This document shows positions 23,115-36,194 of a stretch of DNA of 64,000 nt, in pieces (the first letter of the stretch is position 1; each line of letters opens with the position of its first letter). Origin of the DNA: Isoetes taiwanensis (lineage: Eukaryota; Streptophyta; Lycopodiopsida; Isoetales; Isoetaceae); the NCBI GenBank assembly GCA_021234155.1, contig JAJEKV010000004.1:4340109-4404108 (forward strand), given 5' to 3'. A program made the translations under genes and the position numbers. The notes under the pieces are model-generated. The model was given only the letters and a program-made list of their open reading frames with translations. It had not been told where the DNA came from and did no database searches.

Positions 23115-26100
23115 TCTACTTACTTAAAAAGTTTTTGGGGGTTTTTGCTGATGCCGGTGTCCCCTTTCCGGCCGCCGGATGTAACGCTTTTTCCGGCCAT
23201 GTAACGCTTTTTCCGACCAAAACGCTTCTTCCAACATTTTCTGCGGCAGCGACTTTCTCTCTCTTGGGTGTGGGCGGTGCCCGCGGGTTCAGGCGGCAGC
23301 AGCTTCGGGTGCACAAGAAGCTCCCTCATTCTCCTCTGCCTTCCAGCAAACTGCCTCCTTGCTTATTAGGGTTCGTGACAGAGAAGGATGAGGGCTTTGT
23401 GGTGGAGCTTACGTTTTGGAATAGAGCCTGGAGCTTGAGTTTGAAGCTAGACCTTGGGGTTGTAGCAAAACTTCGTTTCAGGTTTTAAATCGTTTTGCTT
23501 TCCCTTTTTTCCTCTTCCATTGTCTCCCCTTGGTTACATTTGATTTGCAGATGAAGATTTGTTTTGCCCTTGCTTCTATAGGCCGGAAGATTAAGACATA
23601 TTAAGCTGTTAAATCGGACTAGCAAAATGGCTGGCTCTGAGCAATCACGCCCGAGGCAAACTCTTAGCGCCTGAAGCTTCAGGTTTGACATCCGGTAGAT
23701 TTTTCATTTTATTTAGGGTTAATTCTTGACATAACTTATTTCCTTTGCCGTATCTTAATTTGTGTGCTATTTTTTCAGGCACGAAACAGAGGATGCGAAA
23801 AGAATAGGTTCACCGGATTACGGCGGTTTACAAACAGAGAAGGCACGTTTACTTCTTAGGCTTCAACTTCTTCGAATGCTAGAGCTTGAAGCTTGGGATC
23901 ATTATTTATTTTCGTCCTTTACGGCCATATTTTGCAGCAGGGGCGCCGTTTTGGACGTGGTCGGGATACTCCTGTGCCTACCATCATTTTTGCAATGGCC
24001 AGCAGTAGCATTAATCCGGCAATCTCTATTCATTCTTCTCCTCAATAGTTGGCTGGGCAGTAGGGCGGTGGGTTAACGCATCTGTCTGGCCTCAAAACAA
24101 GCACTATGTATGAGCATTAGGTTTTTGTTTACGGTTTTCTGGTAGCCATGCTTCATGGGGACGGAGAAGCTAGAGCATTCTGATTTGTACTGATCAGGTT
24201 TTATTCATCCTTCTATTTTTCTGGTTATTCTTGCTTGCTAACTTCGGCATTTTGGTCAATTTTCTCTCCATACTTTCGACATTGCTTTAGGTTCGGGTGT
24301 TCAGTCTGGTTCAGCCAGCCCAATTTGTTTCGAGCAGGAGCTAAAGAATCAGGTAAAAGCATGCTACCAATCTCAGAAATTTTCTCTTGGCCAGTGGCAC
24401 TGGTTTCAAATACTGCTTCGTTTCTTATCATGCAGAGTTTGTGGTGCTGGTGTTAAAGATGCGAGGTCCAAGGAGTTGGGTTTGTTGAACAAAATTACAA
24501 GATGTTTCTTTGGCAGCAGTAGGAACAGTTGGATAGGTAAGTAGTGAAACTGTTAGCATTTGATAAAACTATGGATAACGGAAACAATGGATTTGAAGAT
24601 ACGGAAAGAAAGCCAAACAGATTATAATCTGTCATGTGCCCAGTGCATCTCAGAGCATGGAATTTGGCTGCATATGCTTCTTTTTGTCATCCCAATTTTA
24701 AATCAGCTTTGCTATGCTCTGCTTTCAAATTCTTACACGGAAGCAGCCCTTTCTTAGGGAACTTATTTTTTCTTTCCTATTTGATGTTTATGTAGTTTTT
24801 TGCAACTTCATACATTTTGTTGTAGATGCTGAACTGTAGTAATCTGCCTACTACCTGTGGGATCTACTCTTGAGGCTTTTGGTTGATTGGGTCTTGAAAT
24901 TCCCTAATATTCGTCTACACCAAGAATCCGAGGATATTAGCTTCATCTCTTACTCTGTTGATCTTTGTTCCTGCTTTGATTCAGATTCAACCAGGAAAAG
25001 ATAGTTTGAGTCTCTTTGTAGGTCTTAAGTTTAAACGGTGATATGTGTTTAAACGGTGATATGTGCTTTGCAAAAAGTCCAGTTGTCTAATTGCGATTTT
25101 TGGGCTCAGGCAATTCCAACATCTTGACTCTCAAGGCTGATTATTATCTCTTAGAAATCTGTAGATGAGCCCACAAGGTAGTTTTCTTCTTCGAGAGATC
25201 ATAGGGTCCACATATGGACACCTTTCTTGACATATTTTTTATCTGTTTAGTAATTTCCTTCTTGCTTATTTTGGGATGCTCATAGCAAAGCTCATGCAGT
25301 CGTGCCAGGTACTTTGGTGTCCAGTCCTAAATGCTTAGTACAAAGTTATTGCGCCTTGGCCAATGAAACAGGTGGAGCATCTTTTATATTTTCATCGTTT
25401 GTCACTTAATGATATAGCATTTCTTGAATTTCACAACCCATTGAGAGGCAAAGCCACGGTGGTGCAACTCTGGCACTCAATGTGGCAATGTTTTGGCAAT
25501 TTGTACATGATAGATAACAATATTCATTCTACTTAGTAGTTGGACTGATGTTCTCACTGGGTATTTTCTGCAGGGTGACAGGAAGAAATAGGGTGGTAGG
25601 TGGGTTAAATAGCCATGTGATAACAAGGCAGGGTTTGTATGATTTTTTGAGTCTCTTACAAGCTAAGCTGCTGTAGCAGTTGTCCAAAAGGTACCTTGAA
25701 TATATTTTAAGTGCACAAAACATCGAAGAGTGATGTTCATATGTGGAACTACTTAAAAATAGCTTAGTAGCCATGTTTGTAGTCTTCCTCAGTTCTTGGT
25801 GGATAGTGACAAAAGATAGTTGAAAATGACATTGCTGTTTATTTTTAGCATAGTTGGTTGTTAGGAAATTCAGAGGCCCAACATCCATTTGCCTAGCAAA
25901 AGGGACTTACTACCTCAGAGCATGAGTTGGTTACATATTTTTGAGAAACTGAAATAAGAGACATCATGTACTGCAAGACAATAAGTACTTTGCGATGCAA
26001 AAAATGTATATACAAAATCCCATGAAAATGGAGAATACATCAGTTGTTTCACACCTTTTAATGACATTTTAAACATGGTTTTTTATTTTCACATGCTTTT

Positions 26101-28275
26101 TTGTCAACCGTTATCCGTTTGACATGGTAGATATTATGCTTCTTTTTTTCCTCTGCTACTGCATGCCTTTACTATCCTGATGCTTCGATGGGTTTGACAT
26201 GAACGTGTAGGTTGTTTGAGCTTTTGAATTGATGGCATTATTTATGGGCTTATTTTTAATTTCGTTCTATCATTTGCATTTGCAGCAGTAAAGGGGCTTG
26301 CTATGATAATTGCTTTCTCATTCCTCCAGCGTAATAAACTGGCATTTTATAGCCACTGGTTCGTTGCTATATGGCTACATGAACAAGCAACTCAAATTGC
26401 TATCTGTTTGATATAATAAAAGTGCCTTTTAACTGGGCGTCAGATTCTACGATCTTATAGGAAGAGCGACACCTTCTTGGGCAGGGACATGTTCAGTCTT
26501 TGTAAACTGAGGTATGAATTTGATTTTTGTTATGCATTATCTTTGCCTTATTGCTATACATAAACTATCTTTCACATTGTCAAACAGCATTTGTTTGCAC
26601 AAATGTGCATTTCTGTTGCATTCAATTTGTGTTCGTCTCCCGTAAGCACATTCCATTCACTATGATTATATGTATGTCATATATATGCTTGGATTATGCA
26701 CCTTAATGAACATCTCTCATGTTCATTTGCTACATCATGCCTGCAGAAGAACAATTTACCTGATTGATTGTAATAGCCGTGTCGGAGAAGCTCAACACCA
26801 GTCTTCTCATGCTTGGTCATTTTTCTAAGGGCTCCAACAACAAAATGAATGTTGGGAACAAGTTTTTTATTTGAAGATTGTGTACAACTAACAATGGTGC
26901 AGCAATCAAGAAATGTTCAAATAGGAGGTATGTGTACATTAATCTCCAAATATCATGCATGCATAAGCTTTAGCTATGTGATGGTGCAACTATAATGTTT
27001 TTGTTCCTTTCCAAAGAACAAATCGTATATAAAGGCTATGTTACTCTTTTCTGAACAGATTCATTCAAAGCTGGCTATAAGGGGTAGCAGTTCTTATCTG
27101 AAAATTTTGATTCTTACATTGATTCTGCATAAATGATGTTTTTTGTGGCCAATGATCGTTTTATAGTTCTTTCATAGATTAATGTCCAAATATCATTTAT
27201 GCATAGATTTAGCTATTAATTGTAATATTTTTGTTCCCTATTGCAAAGGTAAAAGCGCATAAAGGGCTGCTTTATACTTTGTCCAAAGCAAACTTTATAC
27301 TTTCTGTCCTGCTTTCATCACTGCGGACACCAAACAGTCGTCCAAATCACTGGTTGGCTTCTCAAATGTTCCATGTGTCTCTTCTCCAGCAAGTTGGTCT
27401 GCCCCAAAAATTTTTAGAGCTGTAATAGCTGCGAGCATACGTTGTTTGTCTTCGTTATGAGAATATATGCATTGGTCATCTTGATCTTTGCATGTGTGAA
27501 TGTAGATAGAGGCACCACCTTGAAATACGTTAAGATGAATTGGATATTACATGTCCCCTTTGCTTTGGACATCTCATCGAATAGTAAGTCTTAGCCCAAG
27601 GTTTCCATGCTGAAAACATAGTGGTATTGCTACTTTTAGAGCTTCAACTGAAAAATGTGTTTTATTAAAACCAGTTTTTTTGGCAGTGCCCTTGGTGGTT
27701 TTTTTTTGTCGCACCGGTGTTTACGGGCCACTGCCCTTCTTCTTCGCAACATGTTTGAGGTATGGACATATTATCTGGTGCGCTCGAAAGTTTAATAATT
27801 GGATTTTTTCACTTCTGGTGCAAATTTTGGTATTAGGTATGACAAATATCTTTAGATGTTAATCAGTGACATATTCTGTATTCAGTGATGTCAGATCTCT
27901 TTGTTATTGCACGCTATAACAGCTTCTAGATTTTGAAGAGTCTGGAACTACGAGTTGTTTAGTACCGCATGATGGACCTCAACATATGTGTTGAGCAATT
28001 TTAGGGCTTTCAAAGGTTGTTGCATTTTTTTCAAAGCTTTTTGAGCAATTTTATTGAACAAAATGCATTGCATCAATGGTGCTATTATTGGAGTTTTTCA
28101 CATTTTTGGAAGGCTATGTTTGGAAATTTGAGCTCATTTTGTTCATGGACTCGTAAAAATTGTCGGGCACAATTTACTAGCTCATGATTGGATATTTGAG
28201 CTCATTTTTATTAAATGCCAAGGAAAAACACAAGCCAGGACATTAGCCCGGCAACGCCGGGCACACGTTTACTAG
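23115..28275 (+). mobile_element. Helitron unit 4, 5161 bp, non-autonomous
   Basis: It starts TCTACTTACTTAAAAAG and shares the first 170 bases with units 2 and 3, including the palindrome (centre base C in place of A). It ends with the same hairpin, spacer and CTAG (28272-28275). Between the ends there is no Rep, helicase or accessory gene, only short chance ORFs. Direct repeats inside include a 17-base repeat near 25030-25065 and a 65-base diverged pair near 26941 and 27181. It may have been moved by the Rep of an autonomous partner with matching ends. Whether the filling is captured host sequence cannot be told from sequence alone. Confidence 0.88.
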
Positions 28276-31200
28276 TCTACTTACTTAAAAAGTTTTTGCC
28301 CTTTCTCTTTCCTCCCGGTGTGCCCTTTCCGGCCGCCGGATGTAACGCTTTTTCTGGCAAAACTTCTTCTTCCAACATATTTTTTTTTTTCTTTTTATTT
28401 TTCCGGCAGCAACTTTATCTCTCTTGGTTGTGGGCGGTGCCTGTCGGTTAACGCAGCATCCAGAGTTATGGAGCCGTTTAGATTGATCCGTCTGTTTTTT
28501 CCTTCCTCGGTCTTCTGAGCGATGCCGAGGTCGGACACAAAAGCTTCAATCCAGAAATCTTCATTTATTGGCGTGAACAGGTAAGTATTTTCTGCTTTGA
28601 GCTTCTACGATTTTTGAGCTGCCATCTCTGCTGAGCTCTAAAACATGGCATTTGAATGTCAAAGTGGCAGCAGGAGATTTCGTCTGTGAAACGGTAGCAG
28701 CTTTCAACGACCTTGAGCTAATCTACAGGTGCATGCAATCCCAACGAGGTTTTGTTTCTCATCTGCTTATTCTGTCTGGTTACAGCATTAGTGCGATGGC
28801 TTGGTGTAGGAGGGCATGTGCTGAAGCAGAGGTTCATGAAGCAAAGGAGCTGCTGAAGCAGGGCCGGAATGCATTAAGTTTGGGCTCTCCATGTTTTCAT
28901 CTCTGCAACAAGTTCTGTGCAGCAAGCATTTTTGCTTTTGTGGGGCATTCATATCCACAAATCCGTCTTTTTGTGCAAAGTTCCATCTCTGTTTTGGTGA
29001 AAGGCACTCAAACCGAAAAGCTTTGGTCTTAATCATGTGACAGTTCATTTGGAGGTCTGGGTTTTCCTTTTGGCTTTACTATTTGATCTTTTCTTATACA
29101 GTTTTTTTTTTATTCTATGGATCTTTCCTCTTCAAGGTAGTTACACCTAACCTGATTCTTTTGCTTGCTTGGCATTGTTAGATTCCACATAGCAACGATC
29201 TGGAGCTTCAACGAGCTAGAATTTCAGGTAAAATGCATTGCATTGTTACAACGATAAGCCTGCTTGCGAAAATCAATTGGGCAAATTTTGTGACTTCCTT
29301 ACTTTGTATTTTTCTAACCAGGAATTTGGAAATCTATCCTTATGCAAGCCCCATAGCTTTGTAATTTGAGGGAGAGATCTGGTATAAGTAACCATGTGAT
29401 ACCATTTTTTGAGCATCATGAAGCCATTTACCACTTATCTTAGAGACTGCGTATACGACATGCTGGAAAAAATTCTGATTTGACGATTTCAATTCTTCTC
29501 ATGTATTTTATGCAGGTAAACTTTGTTCCATGGGTTTATGCTTATGTGACTATATTATCCACTAGTCTCCAATTGCTTACAATTCTAGCATGCACATACA
29601 GTATTTGAGTTATGAGTTATGTGATTATTTACTGTTTTGTCGGCTTTTATTTTGGTAATGGCATAGCATGGATCTCTATAGATGTAGCACTAAATGTCTT
29701 TCCCTTATATTATAGAGCTGATGCACATACCTGATTTTAAAAGATTGATAATCTGTTACAGATCGTTTGCAGACTAGCATGCATTAAGGATTTGGGTCAT
29801 AACTTCTCCAGAAAATATTTGGAATAAATATCTTTGTTTTGCTCCATTGTCTCCATGTGGAAGAATAGATGGGGATTCTAATTCTGAAAAATAAATGGTT
29901 AGTTTATGATGTGCTTTGGCTACAAGATCTTCTAATTCTGGGAAGTAAATTATTAGTTTATGACATGCTGTCAATGAATTTATTTCTAATAAGATTGATG
30001 ACGTATGTGCAGGGCGAAAACAAAGGCAGCGGTGTTGATTATGTAAGGAACTTCTGGATACAATGTTCTAGCAGAGGTAACAACCAAGATTTGTTGAGTA
30101 TTTAAGAAAGATGAACTCAAAGGGCAGAAGTCAATGCTTGCTTATATTTGCATATTCAACCTTTTGGAAAGCAAAAGTACCGCAGGTTTCAAATTGATTC
30201 TCTAGCTTTATAGAAGAGGCTGGCTCTGCCACAGTTTGCATGCAGTCGAAAAATAAAAATAGTCTTTGGTATCTTTGTAATGCACTGCATTTGCATCTGC
30301 GATATTGATGTACAATGCAATGGAGAATTTGTTTGGCTTATTTATTGCTTTGTCATGTTATTGCCAGGAGACGAGGATAACCTGGAGGGCTTCACGCCCC
30401 AGGTCATATGACATAGTAAGGATGCTTCTGTTATTCCTTTTTGGTGGCGGGATTTTCTGTTACAAATTTCCAGTTATACTACCTATATATAAATGCCAAG
30501 TAGTCGAGTAGTTGAGAATGTATGCAACAACTGAAGGTGCATTATCCTTAAACAGTTTTAAGGAAAATAAGGAAAAAAACCAGCTCTCTTATTTAGGCTG
30601 TCTATTTCTTTCCTTTTCATTTCCTTTGGCATGTAGAAGAGAATTGCCTTATATTTACGTTTGTCAGATGCCCAGAAAGCAATGAGGGTAGCTGGTGGCA
30701 GCAAAAGTTGAGAGGGATTCAAGTTATAACAATCATTTTCAATAGGGTCTTATTTCTCCATACAGCATCTCCATTCTGGTAATGTGCTTATAGGAACTGT
30801 TATATTATTAATGCCATGAGAAGCAAATAACCTATTCAATACACTTGCAAATTTGCTTTAATGGCCATCGGGCTGAGTAAGTACTAATTAGACATTTGTT
30901 GCAGCAATCTAGACTTTTCAGGTGCCCACTCGTCTCAAGTAGCTAAGATGCTGGTGCGCAGGGCTTGATCTTGGGATTCAAAACATGCAAGGCTGGATCT
31001 TGCATTTTGGTGCACGGCTGGAGCTTGGGCTTTGGAGACAGAGCAGAGCAGAGGTATCGACATGTAGTGTTGGTGGAGGTAATTGACTGACGATATTTTG
31101 ATACCTAAGCATCGGACAAGCATCTTTGTTTTCCATCAAACCTTCAACCAGGCCGAGGTACACATTATCCTTTATCCTCTGTTCTTTTCAAAAATGGAAC

Positions 31201-32767
31201 TGCAGATATGGAACGTTTTTTGCTTTTTGCAGGAAAAGCTTAAAGGAAAAGCTTTTTGGTTGCTGGTCTGGTTGTATCAGGTAATTTCTTCGTAAGCCTA
31301 AAGTTCTTTCGTTCCCGAATCTTTCACTTTTTGATGCTCTACTGTTGTCCTTTCTGAATTTATCTCCATCTACAAGTTTTTCCTCATGGCTTAGGAACAT
31401 TCTCTTCAGGCTTCATGCTCTTTAGCTCTTGCATGATGTTTTTCCGCGAAGGCATTCAATAAGGGTTTGATACCTATGAGACTTCTATGCCAATGCAGCA
31501 AATCCTACTTATATTATTTCGTTTCTTCTTAACAGGGATTTCAAGGTACGTGGTCTTTTCTGAAGCTTATTCCAAAACTCTTAGGTTGTCCTTTTCTTAC
31601 ACATATTGGCCCTTGATGTTTGCAGGAGCACTTATTTGTCATAATGATTTCCAGCATATAGGTTATTCGATGGACATAGCTGCTAACTTGGAAATGAAGT
31701 TTTGACTATCGGAAGCTATGCGTAAGCAAGTAATTTGCTCAATTTCATCTTTGAAATAATGTTTCTTTTTCATCCAATTAAACTGGTTTCATTTTGCCAA
31801 AAAGGTAATATTTAATCTCTTCATTAGTGTTGCAAAGTCTGGACATTTGTTGCAGCAATCTAGACTTTGCAGGTGCCGAGTTGCCGAAATGTAGTTGTGA
31901 TTTACAATGCTCTATACACTATGATGTTATATTTTGTATTATGCATGTTTTATGTTTGTTTTTTAGTAGCTTCTAAGCCTCATATTTACTCTCTGTAGTT
32001 TTCTGACTGGAAAATATTGTCTTATGTAAGGTTTTCCAGCTTGCATGTAAAAGTAAGATATCTAGCTGCTTAGAAAGTAAGTATCAGGCGTGTTTAATGC
32101 AATTAATTGTGTAACCTATTCAGCTTCGCATCTTTCAGCGTTTACTGCAAAAACGTGCATGATATGTCATTTTAATGCGTCCATGGCAAAAAGTGGGAGA
32201 AATTTAACAGTGAGAAGGTGGCTTTTCTGGCATATGCTCGAATACAAGGAAAAGCAGCATTTACAACCCACTTTTAAATTCAAGTTTGATGAATGAAGAC
32301 AAAAGATGCCGCCCCATCCTTTTCCATTATGATGGACAAAGCATGGGCCATCAAGTAATGGTGAATCTTTATAGCCTTACATCTTCCATGTCTTTGTCTA
32401 ACCCCTTCAGATCTTGAATGACATGTTATGGAACTGGTTGTTTTACACGTTTGTAAAGATTACCTTGCATACACTTTAGGAACCTTTTCCTGTTCGTGTG
32501 AATGTTCGAATGCATCCGAATGCATCCTGGTAGAGGACAAGGCAACGTAGCAGCAGCAATGGAAATTAAAGGTTGATCAACATAAACTGTAGACATGCTG
32601 ACATGCTGATTTGGAATTCATCATTGATGGTTTCTACACCGATTGAAGGCCCCTATAAAGATTGTTGTGATGTGGGTTCTTGAAGGTTGATCAAGAAAAA
32701 GGTTAGATGCCAAGGAAAAACAGATGCCAGGACATTAGCCCGGCAACGCCGGGCACACATTTACTAG
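28276..32767 (+). mobile_element. Helitron unit 5, 4492 bp, non-autonomous
   Basis: It has the same 5' end and palindrome as unit 4 and the same 3' hairpin, with one spacer change (ACACAT in place of ACACGT) and CTAG at 32764-32767. No Helitron genes are present. A 126-codon frame at 28652-29032 is the longest plausible reading but matches nothing I know. A 40-base segment (GACATTTGTTGCAGCAATCT and following) occurs twice, near 30892 and 31842. Confidence 0.87.
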
Positions 32768-32940
32768 TCTACTTATTTAAAATGTTTTTAGACTCTCTTT
32801 CTTGCCATTGTGCCCTTTTCAGGGTGTGATTTTTGGAACCCGAAAGCGTATTTTCAAGCGACTTTGATTTTTTTTTTTCGATCGTCTTTTTTCTCTGACT
32901 GTGGGCAGTGGGCTATTGTTACGGTTAAATGGGCCAAGAG
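32768..32940 (+). mobile_element. Helitron unit 6, diverged 5' end only
   Basis: The start TCTACTTATTTAAAATG directly follows the CTAG of unit 5. Over about 170 bases it keeps the layout of the other 5' ends, including a GTGGGCAGTGGGC block near 32902. It is the most diverged 5' end of the array, and the palindrome is reduced to CCC...GGG. No matching 3' hairpin is seen downstream, so the element is truncated or its end is no longer recognisable. Confidence 0.7.
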
Positions 32941-34091
32941 GATATGGCGGTGTATTATTGCTAGAGCGTGTATTATTTTTTTTGAGCCTTTGCATCATCG
33001 CATAATTCATGGGATATTCCCTCTCCACACATCCTGTCCGCCCTTGTGAAGTCTTTCTAGGGTCAAACTGGCTCATGTTAACCCAATTTTAAAAGGGGCT
33101 TCTGAAGATCACACATCATGGGTTAAGATAGTATAGAAGCATACTGGTATCTATACAATACAGTGTCATACTAATACAATACAATACAGTACTGCACAAC
33201 TCAAACATAGCAGCAGCATTCCAATATGACATGAGCCTGGGGCATCGAACCCCAGTTCCAATCCAATGCTCAGGGCTTTTAACGAAGAGGATGTCTCCGA
33301 CTACCCTATCTAACACTTCACAATTCAGTTTAATTCCTGACATGATACATGCAGCACAGAGCCCGGATTAAATTGCCTCATCCACACGAATTTTGAGCAG
33401 TAACACAGACTTGCCAGTTATGGCTTCATGGAATTGCAGGCTCAACTTGCTCTTGCACAAACGGGCCGCTTAATATTTCCTGGACAAACTCCGGTTGAGC
33501 AATGGCAATGCCATGAAAACTATACAATTAAAATTTGATATGGGTGTATGCTAAAACAGTCAGATTCAATGCAAAACAACAAAACATAGAGATTGATTAC
33601 CACAAATTCTATAGAAACCACCACTTCAGCAATTGCTCCAAGCCCTGCCCCACGAATTAATGCTACGACATCATTGCAGAGCTGCGGATCTTTCACAGGC
33701 ATGGAACCAACAGGGGCATGGGCAGGCAGGATAAAGCATGGCAGGGGAATTACCGGTCTGCACAGAACCTGAATCCACAAGCATGGAACCAGAGATGGGC
33801 ACATGGGCATCAGCAAGAGTCTTGCCCTTTCTGGCTGCTCTTCTCATAGACATGATCACAAAGAAAACAAAGAGAACTCAGGAAGTCGCTCACCTCTATA
33901 TATTCTGGCCCAGCACAAGTAACAGACAAAAACATCTCGCCCACACGACCATGCCAATACCTACAAAGTACCAAATTAGTATCGCCCTCCCTGATCCCAT
34001 ATGCCTAGGCCGCATGCTCCACTTTATGGAAAAAAGAAAAGAAGGAAAAATCCCCTATCCGTCGCTCCACTTTATGGAAAAAAGAAAAGAA
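32941..34091. other. Mostly unassigned sequence between Helitron unit 6 and a TIR element
   Basis: Apart from the possible small gene on the minus strand, I see only low-value ORFs, short ATAC-type repeats near 33150-33190, and a short direct repeat at 34016 and 34066 (GCTCCACTTTATGG followed by an A-rich stretch). Confidence 0.4.
33437..33910 (-). other. Possible small gene or gene fragment, unrecognised
   Basis: On the minus strand a TATA-like box (ATATATAGAGG near 33893-33903) lies about 35-40 bases before an ATG near 33853. The ATG opens MSMRRAARKGKTLADAHVP, which is open to a GT donor near 33756. A downstream segment near 33609-33700 reads LCNDVVALIRGAGLGAIAEV and ends at another GT. 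A third near 33437-33525 is open to a TGA. The first two can be joined in frame through a GT-AG intron; the third does not join in phase as I read it. No family is recognised. Could be a small host gene, a captured piece or chance. Confidence 0.25.
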
Positions 34092-34859
34092 GGAAAAAAC
34101 TATAAAATGCCCTTATGTTTTGACGAATTTCACCAGATACGCTTAACTTTTCATAATTTCGCCAAATGCCCCTAGTCAACGTATACTGTAGTTTGTATTT
34201 TTGAAAATTATTCAAATACCCTTAAGATTTACATTAATTCCTCAAATGCCCTTATGTTTCTTTTAAACTCCCAAAATGCTCTTGAGATCTATAACGTGTA
34301 TTTCTTTTCAAATTTTAAAAGTTGCAAATTCACAAAATACCCTTAAGTTAAGCAAATTATTGAAATGCCCTTGAACAACATCGTATAATCACTGGAGGTA
34401 ACAGGGTGAATGATCTCCTTATAGGTTGCAGAGTAGGAAGTGAGTAAAAAGGCTTGGTGAGGCTCCAGAATCGTGAGGGCCCGTGCCTTCAGAATTGTGA
34501 GAGAATAATCCTTCAAAAAAACTTGAGATAATAGAATTGGTTCAAAATCGTGAGAGCATGTGAGCAAAAATCAATGGAGCAAGCAAAACTTGATGGAGCA
34601 GAATGAGTTTCAATCAGAAGCAAATTTGATGGAGCCTCCTATGCCTTCTTTTTTCCTTTTGAAGAACCATGCACAAAGTAGGCGTTCATCAAAAAATGAT
34701 CCCAAAAAAATATTCGTTGGGCGTTTCGTTGAATACGAAAAACTAAAGGAAATATTACAGAAGGGTATACGTTGACTAAGGGCATTTAGTGAAATTATGG
34801 AAACTTAGGGGCATCTGGTGAAATTCGTCAAAACATAAGGGCATTTTGTAGTTTTTCCC
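34092..34859. mobile_element. TIR element with ~95 bp inverted ends, non-coding
   Basis: The left end (GGAAAAAACTATAAAATGCC, from 34092) and the right end read on the other strand (GGGAAAAACTACAAAATGCC, to 34859) match over about 95 bases, including the block TTTTGACGAATTTCACCAG. Inside is a 71-codon frame (34560-34775) that is also present in a second, inverted and truncated copy at 43268-43595. No transposase is visible. Long inverted ends fit a Mutator-like non-autonomous element, but I could not identify a target-site duplication. Confidence 0.65.
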
Positions 34860-35226
34860 TTCAATTTATCAGAGGTCGCAGGCAGTCGGAGATGGATGCT
34901 GAAGCGAAATCACTGATGTACTGGTCCAGGAACTACTGTAGCAGGCCGACTTGTTGCTAGGTTGGTTGCTGATATCCCCACTTTGTCTTATACGTCTCTT
35001 TTATAGTTCGTGACTAGCTTTAAGCCTTTTAGTAAAGGCTTCGATGGCTTATATTAGAATAAAAGCCTTTGCGTTTATTAATGGCCAATTTTAGTTTTTA
35101 AATATCCTCATTAACTTTAACCATTGAATTATTTTAACTTAGATGCTTGGTTAAAGAACTTGGCATAATAGCTTTCTTTCTCTTTCTCATGCTCCATAGC
35201 CACTCCCCCCGAGCACTACCATATCA
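34860..35226 (-). repeat. Truncated 3' LTR of the non-coding LTR element
   Basis: This is 367 bp, matching 40097-40414 plus 44024-44082 of the 5' LTR. On the minus strand it starts TGATATGGTAGTGC. It ends abruptly against the TIR element at 34859; about 340 bases of the LTR are missing. Confidence 0.85.
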
Positions 35227-35243
35227 ATTCCTTCCCTTCCCGG
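35227..35243 (-). other. Polypurine tract before the 3' LTR
   Basis: On the minus strand GGGAAGGGAAGGAAT runs directly into the LTR start TGATATGG. This is the usual primer for plus-strand DNA synthesis in LTR elements. Confidence 0.8.
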
Positions 35244-36191
35244 GATTGATCATCCTCAATCAAGAAATTATATAGCAAATTTAACACAACCAAGTCCATG
35301 GTTGCAACCCTGATTGAGTCCACAATCAGAATTATTCAAGTCCAGCCCTTTAGGCTAAAAATTCATCCAGTCCTTAAGGCTAAAAGGTTATAAGACTAAC
35401 TACGATGTTGCAGTTATAATAGATGTCTCAAGATATACATTAAAAGAGGCTTTATGGATATAGAGAATCAGAATCAAACAAATATATTGCAATTCCTTAA
35501 GAATCAAGATTTTTGATCATACGAGAACGTATTTTAAAAGGAGCACCTAGAATTTCCTAAGACAATCTTAACTCAAATCAAAAGTTGACTTTTGGGTTCG
35601 GAAGGAAAGTGTCGGGTTACAAAAATTTAATGTACCCACTGAAGAACACTCTCCAGTAACAACCAAATCTGAGAAAGTCTTTGGAGAAAGGTAATTCAAT
35701 AAACCACTAGAGATTACTTCTAGCAACAATCCAAATTTAAGGTTTAGGCTTCAGGAATTGATGGATTATTGGAATTTGGGGATACCCGCAAATAAAGCAT
35801 ATGGCTTATAGCATAATAATATAGAAGTAATATCTAAAAGCTGTCTATTGAAGGAGCGAAGCCGATCTCATTTTTGTTGAAGCAAGAAAAGAGGTTGAAG
35901 CGCAGTTGAATTTATTGCCGTAGTTTTTCCTTTACGTGCAAAGTAGATATGTCTCTGATGTGCAGCTGCTTCTATTATTCCTCTTTCCATGTTTTCTTTA
36001 TCCACTCCTTTTGGCAATTTCATAATCTATATGTGTTTAGAGCCATCTTATTCTCAAAAGGTTTCTTTCTTCAAACTTTTAGTAAGTAAATCTGGCAGTA
36101 GTTTATTTTCTTACGCTGAATCAGTCACAATCTTAATCTTACTTTCTTACACCGAATCAATCACAATCTTAATCTTACTATCATACTTGCC
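35244..36191. other. Internal region of the non-coding LTR element, part 1
   Basis: AT-rich sequence with no ORF worth reporting; no gag or pol motifs on either strand. Confidence 0.6.
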
Positions 36192-36194
36192 TTA

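Noticed and set aside
28652-29032. 126-codon frame in Helitron unit 5 as a captured gene
   Set aside because: No family recognised and no flanking exon support; kept only as a note in the unit entry.
4900-32770. Repeated GC-rich hairpins at regular positions considered as a CRISPR-like or satellite array
   Set aside because: They occur once per element at its 3' end with several kilobases between, and each is followed by CTAG; they are Helitron ends.
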